Shown in pieces: positions 1-5,244 of a stretch of DNA of 5,642 nucleotides; position 1 is the stretch's first letter; every line of letters begins with the position of its first letter. Source of the stretch: Candidatus Methylomirabilota bacterium (lineage in GTDB: Bacteria > Methylomirabilota > Methylomirabilia > Methylomirabilales > Methylomirabilaceae); contig JACQEV010000115.1 in NCBI GenBank assembly GCA_016200385.1, positions 1-5,642 of the forward strand, written 5' to 3'. A model generated the notes under the pieces. The model saw nothing but the letters and a program-made list of their open reading frames with translations, ran no database searches and was not told the origin of the DNA. The translations under genes and the position numbers were made by a program.

Positions 1-628
1 CCGTTCTGATCCCACCACCCACGATGAACTTCATGCCCGGCGCGGCCCGGGCAATCCTGCCAAGGAATCGTGCATCTGCCCCGGCAGCCGTTCCGACCCT
101 GTCCATCTCGAGGAGGATCGCTTCGCGGAAACCGAGCGACATGAGGAGGGCTACCACCTCGTAGGGGTCCCTCGATTCGGTCGATGCTCCTCCCCAGATG
201 ACCTTTCGTTCCTTCAGGTCTACGCTGAAGACCCCCCTTCCGGTTCCCAGCACGGCGAGGAGTCCCGCCGCAGCGTCGAGACCCGGCAGCGACTCCGAGG
301 CGACGATCACCTTCTTTGCACCGGATTCGAGCACGCGTCGGGTCTCGTCGGCGCTGCGAATGCCGCCATCGACGAACAATTCAAGCTGGGGCTCCGCGGC
401 GGCCATCTCAGAGATGGCGGCTACGTTATTGCCCAGCCCCATGATGGCGTCCAGATCAGCGACGTACGCAGACGTGCTGTCGAACGTTCTGCGGTACGCG
501 CGCAGGAGGGCCAAGGGGTCCGCACCGTTGAGCAGCGCGCTCCGGATCGGCCTGTAGCTCATCCGATCTCCGCGGCGGGCGTGGACCGCGGTCCCTCGAA
601 AGATATCGATGACGGGGATGACTTTCAC
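1..628 (-). CDS. HisA/HisF-related TIM-barrel protein, partial (3' end outside window)
   Basis: Reading leftward from GTG 628, the first 209 codons are present and no stop occurs before the edge. The protein looks like a half-barrel-duplicated HisA relative: strand 1 is VKVIPVIDIFRG with Asp8, followed by HARRGDRMSYRPI; then YVADLD (about 55-60), DGGI (87-90), a second-half strand SVDLK with Asp137, EMDRVGT (174-180) and VGGGIR (203-208). Asp8 and Asp137 correspond to the two catalytic aspartates of HisA, an Amadori-type sugar-phosphate isomerase. ATG 562 has a good GGAG but would remove strand 1 and Asp8, so GTG 628 is preferred although no Shine-Dalgarno precedes it. It diverges from the mfnD-type gene. 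HisA/F-related proteins of this kind occur in methanogens and H4MPT-using bacteria; a cofactor-biosynthesis role is inferred from the neighbours. It is unlikely to be true HisA, because the neighbours are not histidine genes and the sequence differs clearly. The family call is firm; the substrate is unknown. Confidence 0.85.
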   Translation of the reverse strand, partial: MKVIPVIDIFRGTAVHARRGDRMSYRPIRSALLNGADPLALLRAYRRTFDSTSAYVADLDAIMGLGNNVAAISEMAAAEPQLELFVDGGIRSADETRRVLESGAKKVIVASESLPGLDAAAGLLAVLGTGRGVFSVDLKERKVIWGGASTESRDPYEVVALLMSLGFREAILLEMDRVGTAAGADARFLGRIARAAPGMKFIVGGGIRT

Positions 629-652
629 GGCATTGGTTGGTGTGGGGGAGCG

Positions 653-1723
653 ATGAAGATCTTCGTGCACGAATCTATCACGGGAGGTGGCCTCGACTCC
701 AGCAGGATCGTCCCAACCCTGCTGGTGGAAGGACGAATGATGCTTCAGGCGCTCCTGACCGATCTCCTTCGCTTGGAGGATCATCAGATCGTATTGCTCA
801 TCGATCGCCGTCGAGTGACGCGGGTCCCGCACCACCGCAGCCTTCGGGTCATTGACAGCGGCAGAGATAGCGGCAGAGGCTATCGTCGGATCTTTGCAGA
901 GCTGGTCGAGGAGGCGGATGCGGCTTTTCTGATTGCCCCGGAGGCGGCCGGGCTGCTCGAAGGGCTCACCGCCTTGGTTGAGGCGAACGGTAAGGTCGTG
1001 TTGGGCTCCGGCGCCACCGGCATCAAAGCCGCAGGGGACAAGGCGCTCACGCACCAGTTGCTGACATCGAGCAACATCCCCACCCCGGAGACCCACCAGG
1101 TCCGGCATGTGGAGGAACTCGCACCCCTGGCTCGCCATCTCGGTTACCCCGTTGTGGTGAAACCCCTCGACGGGGTGGGATGCCAGAGCGTCTTCATCGC
1201 CAGGCAAGAAATGGAATTGCGGCGGGCGTTTACGACAGCCGCTCGAGAAACAGGACAGGACACGCTCATCGTGCAACCGTACATCGAAGGCGTTCACGCG
1301 AGCGTCTCCCTCCTTACCGACGGAGTGAGGAGTCTGCCCCTGACCCTCAATCTCCAGGAGATCAATGGGCGGACACGACTCACATATCGCGGAGGCCGCG
1401 TCCCGCTTGATCATCCCCTTCGTTCCCTGGCCTTCCGCCGGGCCGCAGAGGTGGTAAGGGCGATCCCCGGCCTGAAGGGGTATGTTGGAATCGATCTGGT
1501 CCTCACGGATCGCGACGTGGTCGTCATCGAGGTGAACCCCCGCCTCACGACATCGTATGTGGGGATCCAGATGATCCTCCGCCAGAATCTGGCTGCGTTG
1601 ATCATCGATGCGGTAAGAGGAAAGCTCCCGGAGCCTGGACAGATCCAGATGGCGGGGACAGCCACATTCACCACGAGATCCTGTGAAGGGGCTAAGCGGA
1701 GGAGCCAGCGTTGGTTCGGGTGA
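653..1723 (+). CDS. mfnD: ATP-grasp ligase, MfnD type (tyramine/tyrosine-glutamate ligase)
   Basis: 356 aa. ATP-grasp enzymes join a carboxylate to an amine through an acyl-phosphate; MfnD of methanogens makes gamma-glutamyltyramine for methanofuran. In bacterial methylofuran tyrosine replaces tyramine, so the acceptor here may be tyrosine (inference). The N-terminus MKIFVHESITGGG is typical of this C1-cofactor group. ATP-binding parts follow: GDKALTHQLL around Lys130, GYPVVVKPLDGVGCQS with Lys170, VQPYIEG (207-213), and the metal-binding end with Asp281, Glu293 and Asn295 in GIDLVL and VIEVNPR. ATG 653 follows GGGGGAG (644-650) at a short 2-nt gap. An in-frame ATG at 581 would add 24 unrelated residues and lie inside the opposing gene, so it is rejected. 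The 3' end overlaps the mfnF-type gene by 13 bp, indicating one transcript. Family is very likely; the exact amine is not decided by sequence, and another ATP-grasp ligase of the H4MPT/methylofuran set is the main alternative. Confidence 0.85.
   Translation: MKIFVHESITGGGLDSSRIVPTLLVEGRMMLQALLTDLLRLEDHQIVLLIDRRRVTRVPHHRSLRVIDSGRDSGRGYRRIFAELVEEADAAFLIAPEAAGLLEGLTALVEANGKVVLGSGATGIKAAGDKALTHQLLTSSNIPTPETHQVRHVEELAPLARHLGYPVVVKPLDGVGCQSVFIARQEMELRRAFTTAARETGQDTLIVQPYIEGVHASVSLLTDGVRSLPLTLNLQEINGRTRLTYRGGRVPLDHPLRSLAFRRAAEVVRAIPGLKGYVGIDLVLTDRDVVVIEVNPRLTTSYVGIQMILRQNLAALIIDAVRGKLPEPGQIQMAGTATFTTRSCEGAKRRSQRWFG
1698..1704 (+). promoter_or_regulatory. Shine-Dalgarno deciding the TTG start of the mfnF-type gene
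   Basis: GGAGGAG lies inside the end of the upstream ATP-grasp gene, 6 nt before TTG 1711. The alternative in-frame GTG at 1720 would sit 15 nt away and would trim three residues from the first beta strand. This spacing favours TTG. Confidence 0.7.
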
Positions 1724-2739
1724 TCGGATGGGATATCGGCGGCGCAAATGTGAAGGCCGCCCGCTTGGCGTTCAACAGCGGGAGGGCCGGGTCCGGACGT
1801 GTCGTTCGCCGGTATTTCGAGATCTGGAAGGACAAGGCCGGACTTCGTCCCCTGTTAGAAGAGATCCACAGGGAGCTGGGGTCGGCCGATGCGATGGCAG
1901 TGACTATGACGGGGGAGCTGGCCGATGTCTTTCGGGACAGAGCGGAAGGGGTGGGATTCATCCTGCAGGCCACAAGAGAGGCGGCCTTCGGGACCCCTCT
2001 CTATGCTGTTGATCTTCACGGCCGGCTAGCCCCCTTGGATGGAGATGAGGTGGATCTCCTCACCTTTGCGGCGACGAATTGGATCGCCGAGGCGCTGGTC
2101 CTCGCCGATCGGCGGCGGGACTGCCTGATGGTGGATATCGGCAGCACCACCACCGATGTGATCCCAATTCTGGACGGGAGGCTGGCCACGAAGGGAACGC
2201 GCGACATCGAGCGGCTGGCCTGCGGGGAGCTGATCTATACCGGCGCGCTCCGCACCCCTGTGCCTGCGATGGTCTCTCAGGTCCCCGTGAGAGGAACGAT
2301 CTGTCGGATCTCGGCTGAATACTTCGCCATCGCCGCGGATGTCTATGTGGCACTGGGGCAGCTCGCGCCGGAAGAGTACACCTGTGCGACGCCTGACGGT
2401 CGTGGTAAAACCAGGGAGGAGGCGCTTGCACGTCTCGCGAGGGTAGCCTGCGAGGACAACAAAGGTCTCATCCCCGAGGAGATTATCGCCATGGCCACCT
2501 ACATCCACGAGAAACAGGTCCAACAGATAACAGATGGGATGCTGCAGGTCCTCTCAAGAATCGACCACGGCTTCCACCTCCCCGTGGTGCCGGTCGGGAT
2601 AGGCGCCTTCATTGGGTCTGCCTGCGCTCGGCGGTTGAACCTCGAGACGCAGGATCCTCCGGCTCTCACCGATGACGGGTCTGCACCCTTTAGCCCATGC
2701 GTGGCGGCCGCCTACCTTTTAGGAAAGGCGCTTGGGTGA
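1711..2739 (+). CDS. mfnF: MfnF-type furan coupling enzyme (hydantoinase/oxoprolinase-fold, H4MPT-linked C1 family)
   Basis: 342 aa, TTG start. Proteins of this kind were long called 'H4MPT-linked C1 transfer pathway protein, hydantoinase/oxoprolinase family'. The methanogen member MfnF joins the furan diphosphate to gamma-glutamyltyramine, releasing pyrophosphate and forming the methanofuran core. Visible signs are VIGWDIGGANVKAA (4-17), an actin/hexokinase-like first phosphate loop; the family hallmark MTGELADVF (66-74); a second loop MVDIGSTTTDVIPI (140-153); and PVGIGAFIG (294-302) near the C-terminus. Length fits the family. It overlaps the upstream ligase by 13 bp and is probably translationally coupled to it. 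A repeat-filled 146-bp gap separates it from the kinase gene, so co-transcription across that gap is likely but unproven. Family assignment is strong; the coupling reaction is transferred from the methanogen enzyme. Confidence 0.88.
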   Translation: MVRVIGWDIGGANVKAARLAFNSGRAGSGRVVRRYFEIWKDKAGLRPLLEEIHRELGSADAMAVTMTGELADVFRDRAEGVGFILQATREAAFGTPLYAVDLHGRLAPLDGDEVDLLTFAATNWIAEALVLADRRRDCLMVDIGSTTTDVIPILDGRLATKGTRDIERLACGELIYTGALRTPVPAMVSQVPVRGTICRISAEYFAIAADVYVALGQLAPEEYTCATPDGRGKTREEALARLARVACEDNKGLIPEEIIAMATYIHEKQVQQITDGMLQVLSRIDHGFHLPVVPVGIGAFIGSACARRLNLETQDPPALTDDGSAPFSPCVAAAYLLGKALG

Positions 2740-2751
2740 GAGACGAGACCC

Positions 2752-2884
2752 TCAGCCATCAGCACTCAGCTATCAGCGGGTATGTAGGGGCGCTGCTTGC
2801 TGCGCCCGAGTTGGGTAGGGCAAGCCCTGCCCCGACGTTGTGACCGAGCGCTGGAAGCTGATGGCTGAACGCTAATAGTTGATC
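2752..2884. repeat. Intergenic element: two inverted arrays of 7-nt units around a hairpin core
   Basis: The left arm (2752-2779) is four consecutive 7-mers of form TCAGCNN. The right arm (2850-2884) is five consecutive 7-mers of the complementary type GCTGANN, the last two degraded (GCTAATA, GTTGATC). The best-paired part is TCAGCCATCAGC (2752-2763) against GCTGATGGCTGA (2857-2868), a perfect 12-bp inverted repeat. The core holds a hairpin GGGCGC/GCGCCC (2788-2793 with 2802-2807, 8-nt loop) and an imperfect one formed by GGGTAGGGC and GCCCTGCCC (2813-2832). No coding sign is seen. It resembles a small dispersed palindromic or MITE-like element; copies elsewhere in the genome cannot be judged from this window. 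Confidence 0.7.
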
Positions 2885-2885
2885 C

Positions 2886-3548
2886 ATGAAGATCGACGTG
2901 GTTATAAAGGTGGGTGGCAGTCTCGGTCGCTTCCGTGGCTTGGGGAAGCTGCTCGATGTGATCGTGAGCTGCCGAGGCAGCACCAGGCTGTTGCTGATCC
3001 CGGGGGGTGGGGCGTTCGCCGATCTCGTGCGGGCACAGTATCGTCGCTTACAGCTCACGGAGAGCACCGCTCACCGGATGGCCATCCTAGCGATGGATCA
3101 GTATGGCCTCTTGCTCTGTGGCCTGGCTTCTCAGGCCCTGCCCGCGTCCACGCTGGATGAGATCGCGGCAGCTCTTCGGTCCAATCGACTCCCGATCCTC
3201 CTCCCCTCCCGACTTCTCTCTCGTCACGATCCGTTTGACCACTCTTGGGGTGTCACCTCGGATTCGATCGCCGCGTTCGTTGCCGGCCTCGTGAGGGCGG
3301 ATGCACTTCTTCTTCTGAAGGATGTGGACGGCGTCTTTGCGCGAGATCCGAAGATCGACCCTACCGCCCCGCTTCTGACGCGCGTGGCGAGGTCGCGCCT
3401 CCCGCGCTACGCCTGCGTGGATCGCGAATTCGCCAGGTGGGTGAAAGGGATCGGGTCCTGTTGGATCATCAACGGGGCGCAGCCGGCTCGCGTAAGGGAG
3501 TGGCTGGCGTGTGGAAAGACACTGGGGACGTGTGTGGTGTCGCGGTAA
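2886..3548 (+). CDS. mfnE: MfnE-type kinase (amino acid kinase fold), aminomethylfuran-phosphate kinase
   Basis: 220 aa. The methanogen enzyme MfnE uses ATP to turn 5-(aminomethyl)-3-furanmethanol phosphate into its diphosphate, the activated partner for MfnF. Amino-acid-kinase signatures are clear: IKVGGSLG (7-14), LLIPGGGAFADLV (36-48), TSDSIAAFVAGLV (124-136) and LLLKDVDGVFARDP (142-155), with a C-terminal IINGAQP and GTCVV. ATG 2886 places KVGGS at the usual distance from the N-terminus. No Shine-Dalgarno is visible, because the 7-nt repeat array runs to within 1 nt of the start codon. The last 80 bp overlap the convergent mfnB gene. Other small kinases of this fold (isopentenyl phosphate kinase, uridylate kinase, acetylglutamate kinase) are possible by fold alone, but the flanking mfn-type genes make MfnE much the best reading. 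Confidence 0.85.
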   Translation: MKIDVVIKVGGSLGRFRGLGKLLDVIVSCRGSTRLLLIPGGGAFADLVRAQYRRLQLTESTAHRMAILAMDQYGLLLCGLASQALPASTLDEIAAALRSNRLPILLPSRLLSRHDPFDHSWGVTSDSIAAFVAGLVRADALLLLKDVDGVFARDPKIDPTAPLLTRVARSRLPRYACVDREFARWVKGIGSCWIINGAQPARVREWLACGKTLGTCVVSR

Positions 3549-4242
3549 GGCCCCCTTTCAAGAGCGTCACCCTCTCTCGGGAAATCGGGCCGGTCCGCTG
3601 CCCGCCGGCGCAAGCCGCAGTTCGCACGCCCACGATATCGGCGCCGTGTGCCATAGCCCTGGTGAAATCCTCCAGACGTAAGGAACCTGCCAGGGCGGAA
3701 AAAAGCCCGCGATTGTGACACCGCTGGATGAAGAGAGCGATCGCTGCATCCGGAAGGCACTCAAATAGGCTTCGCCCGTCTTTGACGGCGGTGTCGATCA
3801 GACACCCTTCGACAAAGGGCGCGGCGGCTTCAGGGAGGAGAAGCGGATCGAGCGAGCCGACGAGCGTAGCATCGGCGTACGCGCACGCGACGAGTCCCAC
3901 CGCGCCGCCCGGCGCCCGCACGGCCCTGCTCAATGCCTCAAGGAGGCTGGCCGCCTCTTCCGGGGTCCGCGCCCCCAAGAGCCCCACCTTGACAAACCTT
4001 ACCCCGCACATCGCCGCACCCAACCCTGCCAGGGCCACCGTCCCCGGAAGGTTCGGCACGTCACCGATAGAGGCGCTGACGGGGATGGCGGCCGGAACAG
4101 ATCTGGCGATGGCTTTGATGACATCGGGTTGCTGGGCACCCAGCGAGCCTTCGGCTGGGTTCTTGACATCAATGATATCAGCCCCGCCCGCCACGGCGAT
4201 AGCCGCCTCCACTTCGTTCCGGACGCTGATCATGAGCTTCAT
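3469..4242 (-). CDS. mfnB: (5-formylfuran-3-yl)methyl phosphate synthase MfnB
   Basis: 257 aa TIM-barrel of the former DUF556 family. It condenses two glyceraldehyde-3-phosphates to the furan aldehyde phosphate, the first committed furan step of methanofuran. The N-terminus MKLMISVRNEVEAA leads to ADIIDVKNPAEGSLG, in which Lys27 matches the Schiff-base lysine of the methanogen enzyme. Lys85 (VRFVKVG) and the pair Asp150/Lys154 (LIDTAVKDG) match the other known active-site residues (Lys85, Asp151, Lys155). GADIVGVRTAAC lies near the end of the barrel. Start ATG 4242 has AGGAGGAG 4 nt upstream. The methanogen protein is about 235 aa; here some 22-25 extra Pro/Thr/Ala-rich residues follow and are encoded antisense to the end of the mfnE gene. 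It is transcribed towards the mfnD-F-E genes, so it needs its own promoter. Confidence 0.95.
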   Translation of the reverse strand: MKLMISVRNEVEAAIAVAGGADIIDVKNPAEGSLGAQQPDVIKAIARSVPAAIPVSASIGDVPNLPGTVALAGLGAAMCGVRFVKVGLLGARTPEEAASLLEALSRAVRAPGGAVGLVACAYADATLVGSLDPLLLPEAAAPFVEGCLIDTAVKDGRSLFECLPDAAIALFIQRCHNRGLFSALAGSLRLEDFTRAMAHGADIVGVRTAACAGGQRTGPISRERVTLLKGGLTATPHTSPVSFHTPATPLREPAAPR

Positions 4243-4246
4243 CGCG

Positions 4247-4254
4247 CTCCTCCT
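4247..4254 (-). promoter_or_regulatory. Shine-Dalgarno of mfnB
   Basis: AGGAGGAG on the minus strand, 4 nt before ATG 4242. It is the strongest ribosome-binding site in the mfn region and fixes the mfnB start. Confidence 0.8.
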
Positions 4255-4287
4255 GACTCTTGCCCTCTATGGTGGTAGGCAAGGTAA

Positions 4288-4349
4288 GTGAACGGTGCAC
4301 AATTGCCGTGGACGGTGAACCGCGAACTGTGAACAGTCGACAGTGTAAT
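4288..4349. repeat. Degenerate tandem 7-nt repeat, consensus GTGAACN
   Basis: Read on the plus strand, eight 7-mers resemble GTGAACN: two from 4288 (GTGAACG, GTGCACA), then a 6-nt break (4302-4307), then six in strict 7-nt register from 4308 to 4349. The clearest are GTGAACC at 4315, GCGAACT at 4322 and GTGAACA at 4329; the last two units (GTCGACA, GTGTAAT) are degraded. The array lies between the mfnB start and its candidate promoter, so it would form most of the mfnB leader RNA. It also creates a short hairpin, ACTG/CAGT (4326-4329 with 4334-4337). Confidence 0.6.
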
Positions 4350-4357
4350 GCGTGTGT

Positions 4358-4385
4358 TGTATCGGAAAGCATCGGACCGTGTCAA
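4358..4385 (-). promoter_or_regulatory. Candidate sigma70-type promoter for mfnB
   Basis: On the minus strand a perfect TTGACA (-35, 4380-4385) is followed by a 16-bp spacer and GATACA (4358-4363) as a weak -10, matching 3 of 6 consensus bases. Transcription would begin near 4351 and give an mfnB leader of roughly 110 nt spanning the GTGAACN array. The -35 is convincing and the -10 is not, so this is a candidate only. Confidence 0.35.
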
Positions 4386-4413
4386 GGAAGAATGCGACAG
4401 CGTACTAATACCC

Positions 4414-4456
4414 ATCACATGCGTAATCTACGGTGCAGATTAGTGATGTAATCTAC
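4414..4456. repeat. Dyad TAATCT/AGATTA plus direct repeat GTAATCTAC
   Basis: TAATCT (4424-4429) and AGATTA (4437-4442) form a perfect 6-bp inverted repeat around a 7-nt loop. The outer sequences ATCAC (4414-4418) and GTGAT (4443-4447) extend the pairing if 5 nt bulge on the left. GTAATCTAC occurs twice in direct orientation, at 4423-4431 and 4448-4456, 25 bp apart. The cluster lies just upstream of the candidate mfnB -35 on the minus strand, a fitting place for an activator site, but no regulator is identified. Confidence 0.45.
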
Positions 4457-4637
4457 ACCCCTCCGATTCGAGGAGGACGTAAGGTGGCCTCAGTGGAACT
4501 CGGTGGCTAACGTCACAGGAAATGCTTGACATCCCCAGGGGGGCCGTGAAATGCTGCCCTCACCGTAGGGGAATGCGAATGGTCCACTGGGATAGCAGCA
4601 CCGCCGCCACATCCCGCAGTCTGGATGGCGTACGGCT

Positions 4638-4689
4638 CAACAGCAACGCCCTCTCGGGGGTAACTCGGCCTGAGAGGGCGTTGCTGTTG
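4638..4689. repeat. Perfect 18-bp inverted repeat with 16-nt loop
   Basis: The arm CAACAGCAACGCCCTCTC (4638-4655) is the exact reverse complement of 4672-4689, with a 16-nt loop. As RNA it would be a long GC-rich hairpin on either strand. It lacks a following T-tract on either side, and no gene end lies near it, so a simple Rho-independent terminator is unlikely. It may be a palindromic repeat element, a structured RNA, or a binding or recombination site. Confidence 0.75.
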
Positions 4690-5231
4690 TTGGCGCGAGG
4701 AAGAAAAGATACTGGCGGTGGGAGAGGCACGGGGTACCATGATCTACACCACACCCTGAACGCGGGTGGGGCAGCGTCCGCAGTCCGGCCGACTGACTGC
4801 TGGGGCCAGGAGGCAATATGGGCGTATAGCGACTCCTTCAGGATCGTGTAGCATGAGCTGTGGTACTTCGTCGTCGCAATGTCTAGTATCGTTCAGAGAC
4901 TATCGGCGGCAATTTAGATACACAATGAGGTCGTTGGCGTTCAGACAGAGGTACGTATCCACAGATAGCCCGCCCGCCAGGTCGTTGCAGGGGAATGCCT
5001 ACCGCGCCGCGATTTGGAGTTTCTTTTGTGGAGCGGAAGTCGCCGGTAACAGTTTCAGTGTGCAAGTGCAGCCAGCCAACGGTGTTGCGCTGATGCGGTA
5101 GGATAGAGATTCGAAAGGAGGTGTCACACTCCGACTTGGGTTTTGAATCGGGCGTCGCAGCGACCGGAGGCAATAAATCACGTTTTAGGTGCTGTTTTCA
5201 ATTTAGGGAGACCTTTTTCCATATAAAGAAA

Positions 5232-5238
5232 GAGGGAG
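5232..5238 (+). promoter_or_regulatory. Shine-Dalgarno of the right-edge gene
   Basis: GAGGGAG lies 6 nt before ATG 5245. An in-frame TAA at 5224-5226 closes the frame upstream and there is no other start codon between, so the start is well fixed. Confidence 0.65.
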
Positions 5239-5244
5239 TCAAGT

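Larger units (their letters stand above)
4243..5244. other. About 1 kb intergenic region without a convincing gene
   Basis: Open frames here are short, overlap one another on both strands and show no motif I recognise. The left part holds the mfnB leader, candidate promoter and repeats listed separately. The middle holds a perfect 18-bp inverted repeat. The right part (about 4750-5110) has several overlapping frames with Cys/Ser/Arg-rich translations and looks like non-coding or decayed sequence. Strong ribosome-binding-like sequences occur without a credible gene: AGGAGG 4808-4813 before ATG 4818, which is followed by only two sense codons and TAG, and AAAGGAGGT at 5114-5122. No tRNA-like T-loop or transposase motif was found. 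Confidence 0.55.

Noticed and set aside
198..557. Plus-strand frame of 119 codons at the left end
   Set aside because: It lies antisense to the HisA-like gene, whose translation shows family motifs; the plus product is Ser/Pro/Arg-rich with none.
1..562. ATG 562 as start of the HisA-like gene, with GGAG (568-571 on the plus coordinate) 5 nt upstream
   Set aside because: It would delete the first barrel strand and Asp8, which are encoded in frame just upstream. It remains possible as an internal start.
581..652. N-terminal extension of the ATP-grasp protein from ATG 581
   Set aside because: The extra 24 residues are not family-like and lie over the HisA-like coding sequence; MKIFVHESITGGG at 653 is the expected N-terminus.
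2026..2523. Minus-strand frame of 165 codons inside the mfnF-type gene
   Set aside because: Antisense shadow of a GC-rich gene; no motif, and the sense strand carries the conserved loops.
1720..2739. GTG 1720 as start of the mfnF-type gene
   Set aside because: It gives an attractive GTGA stop/start overlap, but the GGAGGAG at 1698-1704 is correctly spaced for TTG 1711, not for 1720.
3245..3718. Plus-strand frame of 157 codons across the mfnE/mfnB junction
   Set aside because: Out of frame with the kinase and antisense to mfnB; no recognisable sequence.
3728..4291. Plus-strand frame of 187 codons opposite mfnB
   Set aside because: Fully antisense to MfnB, whose active-site residues are all present.
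4440..4500. tRNA-like appearance of the CCTCCGATTCGAGG segment
   Set aside because: No full cloverleaf, no proper T-loop GTTCRANYC and no acceptor stem could be drawn.
4526..4531. TTGACA on the plus strand as a promoter -35
   Set aside because: No acceptable -10 at 16-18 bp and no gene downstream.
4638..4689. Rho-independent terminator reading of the 18-bp inverted repeat
   Set aside because: No T-tract on either strand and no gene ends nearby.
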